Assembly (NCBI GenBank): GCA_017511185.1
Contig: JAFWLF010000058.1
Span: 1-20,936, forward strand
From: RGIG5612 sp017511185
GTDB taxonomy: Bacteria; Bacillota; Clostridia; Lachnospirales; Lachnospiraceae
DNA length: 20,936 nucleotides
Direction: 5' to 3'
Shown here: positions 7,267 to 14,080 of the stretch, one piece after another
How the letters are laid out: each line of letters starts with the position of its first letter
Numbering within the stretch: position 1 is the first letter of the stretch
Program-made: the position numbers and the translations under genes
The notes under the pieces: model-generated
Databases searched by the model: none
Seen by the model: the letters and a program-made list of their open reading frames with translations, nothing else
What the model was told of the DNA's origin: nothing

Positions 7267-9708
7267 TTAAGGTTGAGGCATTTCTCCTCCCGGCATTCCA
7301 TCAGGAGGCATTCCGCCAGGGCCGCCAGATCCGCCAGGTCCACCAGGACCGCCAGGACCGCCAGGTCCCATCATTTGTACTTCCATTTCGATATATTTGT
7401 CGCTGATCGTCATGGAACCATCTTCCGCAACATCCAGCCATCCGACCAGACCGAAGGCAACATCAGTAATTACTGCACCGCTTGCCGGGTCATCCTGTGT
7501 TGCGCCGATGATGTAGTAGTTCTGCCCGTTCAGTGAGAAGTCAGCATATTTTCCCATGCATTCGTTTCGGTAAGTCTGACCGATCACCCAGTCTTTAGAG
7601 TCAACTGTTCCGACCGATCCGCCGCTGGTCAGGTCACCAGCTTCTTTTGCAGTTCCATCATAAGGAACGCCATTGACATAAAGAACAGCTCCGTTATTCA
7701 GATTAATGGTTCCGTTGTTTACAAGACCTTTGATATAGCAGTCTTTTTCAATGTTCCAGACCGCACCTTCTTCCAGAGTGACAAGCACGTTTGCGCCGGA
7801 CATAGGTTTGTTGATCACGTGGGAGATAATGTAGTACTCGTTCATCGTGAACTCGTTGATCTGGATGTAAGCTGCCTGCGCCTCGTCGGTGACGATATTT
7901 CCATCAGCGTCTAAAAGCGTATATTTTACAGTACATGCAGTTCCGCCGTTCGGGGCGATTCCTTCGCCATACTTGTCTGCCAGAGTCTGCAGGTATTCCA
8001 CTGCTTCTTTCGAATAGGCCAGACCATGAACAGCAGATGTGGAGGTGATGCTTCCGTTCAATGTGACATCGCTTCCGATATTAACTAAAAGACCGCCAAC
8101 ATTGGTATCTTTTCCAGTTCCGGAACCATTGAAGATGTCACCGGTATAAGTTACGGCTGTGCCGTCTGCATCTGTCTCCAGACTAAGCGCGGTGTTATAA
8201 GCACCGCCAGACTGCGGAGCAACAAATCCTGCAGCGTTTGGATCTGAGAAACCGGAGGAGAAGGTAGGCATACCCCATGCACTGCCATCCCATTTTGCAA
8301 ATCCCTGGGAACCATCGGTATCACCGCCGGCTCCACTGGTACCGTATCCGTCATCATCATCCATCATCTGGAAAAGGATACCGGATTTCGGATTCATCTC
8401 TGCGCCAGATACGATGAAGTCAGATGCCTGCGCACCACGGACTAAGATGACGGCTTCTTCTGTGTTCCATACGGAGCCTTTATCCAGGATTACTTCTTCT
8501 GCACCTTGATGATCCATCACGCCGAAAACGGAGTTAACAACGGTATCTTTTGCAGTGCCGTTATAGGTATAGACAGTTTCATTGGTCTCCTTGTTCACTG
8601 CAGCCATTCCGGCAGTCGATGGTCCATAATAGGTTGGGCCTGCGCCAGTTAAGATTGTTGCATAAGTTGTTCCGTCAAAGGTTGCTCCGTAGAAATTCTC
8701 ATAGGAGCTTCCGATGTTGTATGTTCCGTAACCGGAACCATAATTTTTGCTGTAGCCGAACAGTGCAGCACCACCGTTCATAGAAGTGGAACTGTCATTT
8801 CCGGTTGGATCGGATCCGTTATATTCGGAGATTTTCAGTGTAGAGTTGATGACATTGACGGTTGGTTTAGAGCAGTCATCCGTTGAGATAACAGCCCAGG
8901 ATCCGGACTCGATCGTGGAATCGACAACCGTAAAGGAGCTGCTGTTTCCGAGAACGTTAGCAGCACGAACGCCGCCGTAGATACCGAGGATCCACGGAGG
9001 GGAGATCATGTAAGCTTGTGCTGCTGTGCTGGCATATCCCGGATATGCTTCTGTCAGTGGGTTGCTGCCAGCTGTGTAAATATTCGAATTTGTCATGACG
9101 GCATTCGCATACGCGTCAACGATCACACCGTCACGTCCGAATCCGTCAGTTTTAATATCAACGGAGTCGATCAAGAGTTCTGTTTTTGTGTTTTCACCGC
9201 CTGTTGCCACAATGACAGCACCTAACCCGGTAAAGTCATTGGCATTCTTTCCGTCGGAATTATCAGAAAATGTCAGATCGGCATTTTTGATGGTTACAGA
9301 AGTATCTGCATCTGTTCCAACGATTGCAGCAAATCCCGTGTTGGCAGCGCTCTTATCATTGATCGCATCTCCTAATTCAGATTTCACAGAGACGTTTTCA
9401 ATCCGAACAGCACCGCTTTCCACAGCAGCGGCATCTTTCAAATTTCCTGTCACTTCGGACCCGGATATCATAGCGCCAAGGATAAAAGTGCTGGAAACAC
9501 CTTTTTCTGCCCATGCTGGAATCAAGGAGCCTGTAGTCGTGACAGCATCATCTGCCGTCAGTTCATAGGCAGTTGTCCCGGCCGGAGCGGAGGCGGAGCC
9601 GGATCCGGCACCATCGTCCTTTTTCCCGCAGGCTGCAATGGAGAAGACCAAAAGCAGAGCGGCACAAAGAACAGCGATACCTTTTAATGTTTTACCTAAT
9701 CTGTTCAT
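7267..9708 (-). CDS. Large surface lipoprotein, probably beta-helical, with Gly/Pro-rich tail
   Basis: An 813-residue exported protein. Residues 1-27 form a lipoprotein signal: basic start, hydrophobic core, and SIAAC with Cys27 as the lipidation site. A short Gly/Ser/Ala linker follows. The body is rich in Thr, Ser, Asn, Gly and Val, with recurring short strand-turn segments (VIVSG-, VINSTLKI-, VTLNGSITST-like). This is the look of a parallel beta-helix (pectate-lyase/adhesin style). It lacks recognisable catalytic residues. The last 35 or so residues are GPGG repeats and a Met/Pro/Gly end, coded by a 9-bp tandem repeat. AAGGAGG precedes the ATG. It stands alone between divergent and convergent neighbours. 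Surface binding or polysaccharide interaction is a guess; the exact family is not recognised. Confidence 0.75.
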   Translation of the reverse strand: MNRLGKTLKGIAVLCAALLLVFSIAACGKKDDGAGSGSASAPAGTTAYELTADDAVTTTGSLIPAWAEKGVSSTFILGAMISGSEVTGNLKDAAAVESGAVRIENVSVKSELGDAINDKSAANTGFAAIVGTDADTSVTIKNADLTFSDNSDGKNANDFTGLGAVIVATGGENTKTELLIDSVDIKTDGFGRDGVIVDAYANAVMTNSNIYTAGSNPLTEAYPGYASTAAQAYMISPPWILGIYGGVRAANVLGNSSSFTVVDSTIESGSWAVISTDDCSKPTVNVINSTLKISEYNGSDPTGNDSSTSMNGGAALFGYSKNYGSGYGTYNIGSSYENFYGATFDGTTYATILTGAGPTYYGPSTAGMAAVNKETNETVYTYNGTAKDTVVNSVFGVMDHQGAEEVILDKGSVWNTEEAVILVRGAQASDFIVSGAEMNPKSGILFQMMDDDDGYGTSGAGGDTDGSQGFAKWDGSAWGMPTFSSGFSDPNAAGFVAPQSGGAYNTALSLETDADGTAVTYTGDIFNGSGTGKDTNVGGLLVNIGSDVTLNGSITSTSAVHGLAYSKEAVEYLQTLADKYGEGIAPNGGTACTVKYTLLDADGNIVTDEAQAAYIQINEFTMNEYYIISHVINKPMSGANVLVTLEEGAVWNIEKDCYIKGLVNNGTINLNNGAVLYVNGVPYDGTAKEAGDLTSGGSVGTVDSKDWVIGQTYRNECMGKYADFSLNGQNYYIIGATQDDPASGAVITDVAFGLVGWLDVAEDGSMTISDKYIEMEVQMMGPGGPGGPGGPGGSGGPGGMPPDGMPGGEMPQP
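7313..7366 (-). repeat. Six 9-bp tandem repeats coding the GPGG tail
   Basis: Six adjacent 9-bp units of the type CCGCCAGGT/A (plus strand), at 7313, 7322, 7331, 7340, 7349 and 7358, differ at a few positions. Each codes one Pro-Gly-Gly step. Copy number can change in frame by slippage without breaking the protein. Confidence 0.85.
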
Positions 9709-9720
9709 AATACCTCCTTT

Positions 9721-9742
9721 TTGTTAACAAGTGGTTACACAA
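9721..9742. promoter_or_regulatory. Imperfect inverted repeat before the lipoprotein ribosome site
   Basis: TTGTTAAC (9721-9728) and GTTACACAA (9734-9742) are inverted copies with one extra base in the right arm. They lie directly upstream of the AAGGAGG of the minus-strand lipoprotein gene. It could be an operator or an RNA hairpin near the ribosome site. No convincing -35/-10 pair was found for that gene. Confidence 0.3.
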
Positions 9743-9787
9743 TGGAGAATAGCGTATGCGGAAAAACGTAACCATCAGTTTTTTGGT

Positions 9788-9808
9788 TGGCACCCTACAA
9801 GGGTGCCA
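9788..9808. other. Perfect 8-bp hairpin of unknown role
   Basis: TGGCACCC (9788-9795) and GGGTGCCA (9801-9808) flank the loop TACAA. On the plus strand it is followed by TTCTGTTTTA, so it resembles a weak terminator reading right. No plus-strand gene precedes it. On the minus strand no U-run follows, and there it would lie in the far upstream region of the lipoprotein gene. Confidence 0.45.
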
Positions 9809-9838
9809 TTCTGTTTTATCCCTGAAAAAGGAGATGAC

Positions 9839-9877
9839 ATGCGTCTTGACATAGGATTATCTCCTGCAATAAAATGA
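9839..9877 (+). CDS. Possible 12-codon leader ORF
   Basis: AAGGAGATGAC just before ATG is a good ribosome site for a 12-residue frame (MRLDIGLSPAIK) ending in TGA at 9875-9877, directly before the first hairpin unit. The GGAGAT of this site can pair with ATCTCC at 9859-9864. However, the best promoter lies inside this frame, so the transcript that would carry it is not evident. It may be a gene remnant. Confidence 0.2.
   Translation: MRLDIGLSPAIK
9846..9875 (+). promoter_or_regulatory. Sigma-A-like promoter reading into the hairpin-unit array
   Basis: A perfect TTGACA (9846-9851), an 18-base spacer and TAAAAT (9870-9875, 5 of 6). The predicted start is about 9881-9883, at the very beginning of the first 40-nt unit. 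The transcript would carry units 1-3 as a leader of about 235 bases, then the nuclease-like gene. Confidence 0.55.
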
Positions 9878-9879
9878 CT

Positions 9880-9919
9880 TTCTCAACGGCGAAGCCATTG
9901 CGTGCATCTTTGTTGAGAA
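9880..9919 (+). repeat. 40-nt hairpin unit, copy 1
   Basis: Starts TTCTCAACGG and ends GTTGAGAA. The 8-base ends are perfect inverted repeats (9 with the flanking T/A), enclosing a 24-base core. The core begins GGC and holds a nested near-inverted repeat (CAACGGC with GCCATTG, six of seven pairs). It shares the core end ATCTTT with copy 2. It is followed by a 73-base spacer that contains another inverted pair, TGCTGC (9943-9948) and GCAGCA (9965-9970). Confidence 0.85.
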
Positions 9920-9992
9920 ATCCGAATGACAATCGTTCGTTCTGCTGCAAAAAACCTGAGATCTGCAGCAAAAATCACTTTTAGAAAATGAA

Positions 9993-10032
9993 TTCTCAAC
10001 GGTGACGATAACCGTGCCATCTTTGTTGAGAA
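9993..10032 (+). repeat. 40-nt hairpin unit, copy 2
   Basis: Same 8-base inverted ends and exactly 40 bases. The core has its own nested repeat (ACGGT with ACCGT). From CGTGC to the end it is nearly identical to copy 1, so copies 1 and 2 are the closest pair. Only 12 bases separate it from copy 3. Confidence 0.85.
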
Positions 10033-10044
10033 AAAATCCCATTT

Positions 10045-10084
10045 TTCTCAACGGATTAGGCAGTATTAGTCATGACGTTGAGAA
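10045..10084 (+). repeat. 40-nt hairpin unit, copy 3
   Basis: Same 8-base inverted ends and exactly 40 bases. Pairing extends by one base on each side (T10044/A10085 and G10053/C10076), giving ten pairs. The core begins GGATTA like copy 4 and lacks the nested stem of copies 1 and 2. It ends 34 bases before the ATG of the nuclease-like gene. Confidence 0.85.
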
Positions 10085-10118
10085 ACGCTAAAATCAACGA
10101 AAAAAAAGGAGGTTTTTT

Positions 10119-10955
10119 ATGTTTGAAAGAGAAGGGATAGAGGAAATTCTCAACGGATTAATAACGAAACGGGCAGCTGTTGAGAAACAACTTTTGAATT
10201 ATCCAGAAGGTACTTTGAAAGTACGAAGACAGTGGAAAAAAGAGAAAGAATATACGACATTTTATTTGGAGATGCCTCAGAAACCAGGTGATGTTCGGAG
10301 GGAAAGGAAAAACATATCTAAAGATGCGGATCGTCTGCGTGTTATGGCTCGCAAAGAGTATTTGCAAACAGCATTGGAACGGTTGGAAGGGAATATTAAT
10401 GCATTGCAGGAAATACTCGGTAATTTTGAAGACACCTCAACGGAAGGAATCCTGTCGGGGTTGGATCCGGCAATTCAAAAGGAAATTGCTTTTCAAAAAC
10501 AAAAGGAATACCTGCTGCCGGATGATCCGGCAGAGGCAAAGGCCCTTCTGGAATGGATTAGGGAGCCATATCCCAAGAATCCAAACTATTCACAGTATCT
10601 GAAACACCGCACTAGCACAGGGGAGCTGGTCAGAACCAAGTCAGAAGCATTAATATATGAAAAACTGAAGGAATATAAGTTAGCGTATCGATATGAAAAC
10701 CAGCTGATGGCGGGGAATACCGCTATATATCCTGACTTTACCATCCGAAGGACGGATGGAAAGATTTTTTATTGGGAGCATGCAGGGAGATGTGACCTGC
10801 AGAGTTATCGGGACGATCTCATTTGGAAGATAAGGGCGTATGAAAGCATAGGAATCGGGCAGTGGGATAATTTGATCATATCTTTCGATGTGGAAGATGG
10901 GAGGATCGACATGCGGGAGGTTGAGAGCCAGATTAAGAACAAGCTGATTATATGA
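10119..10955 (+). CDS. PD-(D/E)XK nuclease-like protein linked to hairpin units
   Basis: A 278-residue protein. Residues 1-105 are basic and helical, with YPEGTL (28-33) and ARKEYLQTALERLEGNI (77-93). The C-terminal half resembles a PD-(D/E)XK nuclease fold: TKSEALIYEKL (173-183, E176), YPDFTI (204-209, D206) and FYWEHAGR (217-224, E220), then a helix with K237 and the strand NLIISFD. The usual E-x-K Lys is replaced by the E-H pattern. From memory this matches a frequent, unnamed family of Clostridia proteins with YPDFTI...YWEH; its function is unknown to me. AAAGGAGG lies six bases before the ATG. The gene looks A/T-richer and uses more AGA/AGG than its neighbours, suggesting transfer. It carries hairpin unit 4 in codons 10-23. 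Confidence 0.75.
   Translation: MFEREGIEEILNGLITKRAAVEKQLLNYPEGTLKVRRQWKKEKEYTTFYLEMPQKPGDVRRERKNISKDADRLRVMARKEYLQTALERLEGNINALQEILGNFEDTSTEGILSGLDPAIQKEIAFQKQKEYLLPDDPAEAKALLEWIREPYPKNPNYSQYLKHRTSTGELVRTKSEALIYEKLKEYKLAYRYENQLMAGNTAIYPDFTIRRTDGKIFYWEHAGRCDLQSYRDDLIWKIRAYESIGIGQWDNLIISFDVEDGRIDMREVESQIKNKLII
10147..10186 (+). repeat. 40-nt hairpin unit, copy 4, inside the coding region
   Basis: The same TTCTCAACGG start, GTTGAGAA end and 40-base length as copies 1-3, but within the nuclease-like gene. There it codes I-L-N-G ... V-E-K without breaking the frame. The core begins GGATTA like copy 3. Confidence 0.8.
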
Positions 10956-10990
10956 GGTTGAAAGCCAGATTAGGAATAAGCTGATCATAT
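10917..10990 (+). repeat. 37-bp tandem duplication across the stop codon
   Basis: Units 10917-10953 and 10954-10990 match at 33 of 37 bases; all four differences are transitions. Unit 1 codes EVESQIKNKLII and is followed by TGA. Unit 2, read in its own frame, codes EVESQIRNKLII followed by TAA. Three differences are silent and one is Lys to Arg. Because 37 is not a multiple of three, unit 2 is out of frame with the gene. Confidence 0.9.
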
Positions 10991-10994
10991 AATT

Positions 10995-11027
10995 AAAAAA
11001 GACCGCTTAGTTTTAGCGGTCTTTTTT
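10995..11027. terminator. Bidirectional terminator after the nuclease-like gene
   Basis: GACCGCT (11001-11007) and AGCGGTC (11015-11021), with A-run before and T-run after (AAAAAA/TTTTTT), make a long stem usable from both strands. It can end the nuclease-like gene (+) and the URO-D gene at 11108 (-). Confidence 0.88.
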
Positions 11028-11107
11028 ATGCGGTGGACGCATATTATATCGTTGCTGCGCGTGACATGTATCTCATCCTGTTATGCGGAGTGAAACATAT
11101 CGTATGA

Positions 11108-12211
11108 TTATTTCAATACATCCATGAAAGCTTTGACGTTTTCTGGTTTTGCGTTCAGCGGAACTTCGCAGCCGGAGCTCAGCATAAATCCGCCGCCCAT
11201 ACCCATCTGGACCAGCTTCTCGCTGTAAGCAGCGACTTCGTCCGGTGTTCCGAAAGCAAAGAGCGTTGCAGGCACATCACCTCGGATCGTCTGATATCCT
11301 TTCAGCATGCCGTAAGCTTCTTCGATGTTGGTGTCGCCGTCCAACTCGAGATGCAGGCTGCCTTTAGGAAGCTCTGTGAAGTATTTGACCATCGGCAGCC
11401 AGTTGCCGTCTGCGTGAAGAACGCTGATAAGGCCTGCTTCGTGGAAGCGGGTGATGGTCTTCTTCATCTCCGGCCATACATACTCTTCAAAGAATGCCGG
11501 AGAGATGAATGTTGCGGAAGATCTCATTGCGAAGATACCGATCTTCTGTGCGCCGCTGGCTTTTGCCTGCTCGATCGTACCGATGTCTGCACCTTCCTGT
11601 TCTTTGCGGATGATGTCCATGATCTTCTCCGGGCAGTCATACATATCATAAGTGAATTCCTGCATGGAGCGGATCATTGAAAGATCGTCAAAAATAGGAG
11701 CCATAGCGCTCTCAAAGCAAGGGACAACGCCATGCTGGATCAAAAATCCAATCGTTCTGCCCATGTTTGCACCAAGCTGTCCGAATCTTGCGCCAAGCTG
11801 ACCCGGGTTATCAAAATGGTTGATTGCCATTAAGTAGCCGAATTTCCAGTTCTGAAATCCCATTTGCAGGATCTTGTCATATTCTTCCGGATCATCAAAG
11901 AATGGGGTCTCAACGAACTGATACAGATCATCGTCACCAAGTTCGCGTCCCGGCAGTCTGACAGGAAGACCCATGATAAAAGTAGTGTCCAGCGGCTCCA
12001 TTGCCATGGAAACATCCGGAACACCAATCTTTGCCCAGGTATTTTCTACGGCTTCCAGCCAGTTTGTAGGATCCGGATCAAGGATCTCTTTCTGGGTCTT
12101 TCCACCCAGAGGTCCGTAAGTTGCCAGCAGCATCGGCATGATCGGCATTTCGCTTCTGTCTGCGTATGGTGTCATGCTTAACATTTTTCCGTACTTTTCA
12201 AAAGAATTCAT
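11108..12211 (-). CDS. Second uroporphyrinogen decarboxylase-family protein
   Basis: A 367-residue URO-D-superfamily protein, only distantly similar to the one at 6114. Visible: GARFGQLGANMGRTIGFL (140-157), AMRSSATFISPAFFEEYVWP (228-247, the conserved S-P-x-x-x-E-Y-x-x-P segment), LHADGNWLPMV (265-275) and SSGCEVPLNAKPENVKAF (345-362). The last matches the C-terminal Cys motif of MtaA-like methyltransferases. The first metal motif is H266-A-D268 rather than His-x-Cys, with C348 kept. Substrate and cofactor are unknown; no corrinoid protein is near. Two adjacent ATGs exist (12214 and 12211). AGGAG lies seven bases before the second, which I take as the start; the frame is open to 12229. It is a single-gene unit with a promoter near 12318. 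Confidence 0.8.
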   Translation of the reverse strand: MNSFEKYGKMLSMTPYADRSEMPIMPMLLATYGPLGGKTQKEILDPDPTNWLEAVENTWAKIGVPDVSMAMEPLDTTFIMGLPVRLPGRELGDDDLYQFVETPFFDDPEEYDKILQMGFQNWKFGYLMAINHFDNPGQLGARFGQLGANMGRTIGFLIQHGVVPCFESAMAPIFDDLSMIRSMQEFTYDMYDCPEKIMDIIRKEQEGADIGTIEQAKASGAQKIGIFAMRSSATFISPAFFEEYVWPEMKKTITRFHEAGLISVLHADGNWLPMVKYFTELPKGSLHLELDGDTNIEEAYGMLKGYQTIRGDVPATLFAFGTPDEVAAYSEKLVQMGMGGGFMLSSGCEVPLNAKPENVKAFMDVLK

Positions 12212-12296
12212 CATACATCTCCTATCCAAAAATAAGCAGGTTTATAACTTCTATTTTTATAAGCGCGCTCATCATAGCCGAATGCGGCTGTTTTGT

Positions 12297-12323
12297 AAAA
12301 TCACAAAACGTGATTTTATTATA
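12297..12323 (-). promoter_or_regulatory. Promoter -10 with adjoining palindromic operator
   Basis: On the minus strand TGTTATAAT (TATAAT complement at 12318-12323) is an extended -10. Directly downstream, over the predicted start near 12311, lies a perfect inverted repeat: AAAATCAC (12297-12304) and GTGATTTT (12310-12317) around five bases. A repressor at this site would block initiation. The -35 is not clear, but TTTTGTTATAA occurs twice in tandem (about 12318-12344). A further 5-bp stem (AGCCG/CGGCT, 12276-12289) falls in the leader. Confidence 0.5.
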
Positions 12324-12407
12324 ACAAAATGTTATAACAAAACCACGTTCTAAAATTCAGGATAAAGCGAGAAAAGCTTATAAAAACAGGAAAACCCGAA
12401 GGGGAGA

Positions 12408-13202
12408 TCAATCCAGATACATCTGCCGCAGCTGCTCTTTTTCTTCTTCGGAAATGTGCAGTCCCTGCGTAATGTAATTATCAAAATTGCCGTACAGCTC
12501 ATCGATCCGGGTCATCACCGTGTCCACATAACTTGGATGCGTGCGGTGCAGATATTCCAGAGATTTTTCGTTTTCTTCAGTCAGGTAGCCGTACTGCTCA
12601 AAGAATTCTTTCTTTGCCTGTTCCACTTCCGGCCCCATATATTCGTTAGTCAGCATGTAGTCCTCGATGATATCCTCGTAAGGTATTCCCAGGATCTTCT
12701 GCAGGATTGCGGCGCCAATGCCCGTGCGGTCCTTGCCTGCCGTACAGTGCCACAGCACACAGTGATATTGTCCGCTGAGCAGTTTCCGGAGGAAAAACTC
12801 AAACTGACTTTTCGCATATTCATTTTCTGCGAACTGCAGATACATGGCGCACATGGAACGTCTGGTGCGTTCCCCGTCATGCAGCGGTCTACCTTCCGGG
12901 TCTATCTCGGTCTTTTCTACATGCCGGTCCGGATGGAAGGAATCATCATAGATGGACATATGGATATACTCAACACCATCCAGCTGCGGATCCGGCGTTT
13001 TATCCACTTCGTCCTTTGAGCGGAAATCGAGGATCAGATCAACCATTTCTGCCAGACGCTTTTTATCAGCATCGCTTGCTTCAAAAAGACGGCCGCTGCG
13101 AAGGAGCATACCTTCTTTCACATGCCGTCCGTCCTCCGTGACCATGCCTCCAAGGTCACGTACGTTATTCAAGTTTTCAAAAGGGATCTTTTTACTGACC
13201 AT
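12408..13202 (-). CDS. Tyrosine-protein phosphatase-like (Y_phosphatase3 type)
   Basis: A 264-residue member of the bacterial dual-specificity/tyrosine phosphatase group. The N-terminal NVRDLGG (13-19) is typical of the family. The active-site loop HCTAGKDRTG (152-161) supplies nucleophile C153 and R159. The general-acid region is probably around D86-D92. Relatives dephosphorylate phosphotyrosine, phosphoinositides or small phosphate esters; the substrate here is unknown. No signal peptide is seen, so it is cytoplasmic. AAAGGAGG stands four bases before the ATG at 13202, so the open frame up to 13217 is not used. It is the third gene of the aroF-tyrA unit, 29 bases after tyrA. Only a weak CCC/GGG stem with a T-rich tail follows the stop. 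Confidence 0.85.
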   Translation of the reverse strand: MVSKKIPFENLNNVRDLGGMVTEDGRHVKEGMLLRSGRLFEASDADKKRLAEMVDLILDFRSKDEVDKTPDPQLDGVEYIHMSIYDDSFHPDRHVEKTEIDPEGRPLHDGERTRRSMCAMYLQFAENEYAKSQFEFFLRKLLSGQYHCVLWHCTAGKDRTGIGAAILQKILGIPYEDIIEDYMLTNEYMGPEVEQAKKEFFEQYGYLTEENEKSLEYLHRTHPSYVDTVMTRIDELYGNFDNYITQGLHISEEEKEQLRQMYLD

Positions 13203-13231
13203 GCCGCCTCCTTTCAAAAAAAGATTAGTCG

Positions 13232-14080
13232 TCAGCCGTCGATCTCTTCTTTCCGACGTCTTCCCTCATCCAGAAGTTTGATCAGGGCTTCTTTGTCCCC
13301 CGCAGCAACAGCTTCTTTATATGCGGTGAGGTTTTCAATCAGTGCATCAATCTCATCCGCAAGATAATCCTTGTTATCTAAAAAGAGCTGCGCCCACATT
13401 TCCGGATTCAGCCAGGCCACACGGGTCATGTCCTTGTAGCTGCCGGCAGAAAAACCTTTATGTGCTTTGGCGGTTGGGCTCTTGATATAGGCACTGGAAA
13501 CAACGTGCGCCAGCTGTGAGGTAAAAGCGATCATCTCATCGTGCTTTTCGGCAGAGGAGACGGTGATGCTGTTAAAACCAGCTGGTGCCAGAAGTTCTTT
13601 AATGCGCATTAACAGATCAAGGTCATCATTCGCAGGCGGCACGATGACCATCGGTGCGCCTTTATACATATCTTTCCGGGCATGTTTAAAACCGGAATAT
13701 TGTGTGCCGGCCATCGGATGTCCACCCACGTAGGTGAAACCAAAACGTTTTGCGGCATCCATTCCGGCATCAACGATGACGCGCTTGGTTCCGCAGCAGT
13801 CGATGACGATCGGATGAGTGCCAAAATAAGGGCCTTCCTTTTCCAGATAATCGACAGCTGCCTGCGGATAAACGCAGATCAGGATCAGATCACATTCTTT
13901 GAGGTTTTCACGGGTAAGGTCTACGTCAACATTTCCGCTGAGTTTGGCAAATTCCAGAATGGAAGAATCTGTATCAAATGCCAGGACCTTATGTCCTGCA
14001 GCGTGATAAGCTTTTGCAAAGGAGCCTCCGATGAGGCCGAGTCCTACAACTCCGATGGTAAAAGTGTTGTTGTCTGTCAT
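13232..14080 (-). CDS. tyrA: Prephenate dehydrogenase TyrA
   Basis: Oxidatively decarboxylates prephenate to 4-hydroxyphenylpyruvate, the committed step to tyrosine. The 282 residues open with the Rossmann loop GLGLIGGS (13-20). D36 ends the second strand, which favours NAD over NADP. HPMAGTQYSGF (121-131) holds the catalytic-site His; the usual GTE reads GTQ. The helical dimer domain follows with FTSQLAHVVSSA. The protein ends without an ACT domain, so tyrosine feedback through such a domain is absent, unlike Bacillus TyrA. Arogenate use cannot be excluded. The start ATG overlaps the aroF stop by four bases (ATGA), indicating translational coupling; AAAGGT is the only ribosome site. Confidence 0.93.
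   Translation of the reverse strand: MTDNNTFTIGVVGLGLIGGSFAKAYHAAGHKVLAFDTDSSILEFAKLSGNVDVDLTRENLKECDLILICVYPQAAVDYLEKEGPYFGTHPIVIDCCGTKRVIVDAGMDAAKRFGFTYVGGHPMAGTQYSGFKHARKDMYKGAPMVIVPPANDDLDLLMRIKELLAPAGFNSITVSSAEKHDEMIAFTSQLAHVVSSAYIKSPTAKAHKGFSAGSYKDMTRVAWLNPEMWAQLFLDNKDYLADEIDALIENLTAYKEAVAAGDKEALIKLLDEGRRRKEEIDG

Noticed and set aside
9095..9568. Plus-strand frame of 157 codons inside the lipoprotein gene
   Set aside because: It lies fully antisense to a gene with signal peptide, ribosome site and full-length frame. Its Ser/Thr-rich composition mirrors the repetitive codons of the real strand.
9721..9742. Rex site before the lipoprotein gene (TTGTTAAC...)
   Set aside because: The half-sites are spaced by five bases with one extra base in the right arm, and lie by the ribosome site rather than in a promoter. 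The fit to TTGTTAA-N4-TTAACAA is poor, so it is kept only as an inverted repeat.
9880..10186. CRISPR array
   Set aside because: The shared sequence lies at the two ends of each 40-nt unit as an inverted pair, not as one long direct repeat. The spacing between units is uneven (73, 12, 62), and no cas gene is present.
10119..10955. Transposase or insertion sequence
   Set aside because: No DDE, HUH or serine/tyrosine recombinase motif is visible, and no terminal inverted repeats bound the gene as a unit. The fold pattern is nuclease-like only.
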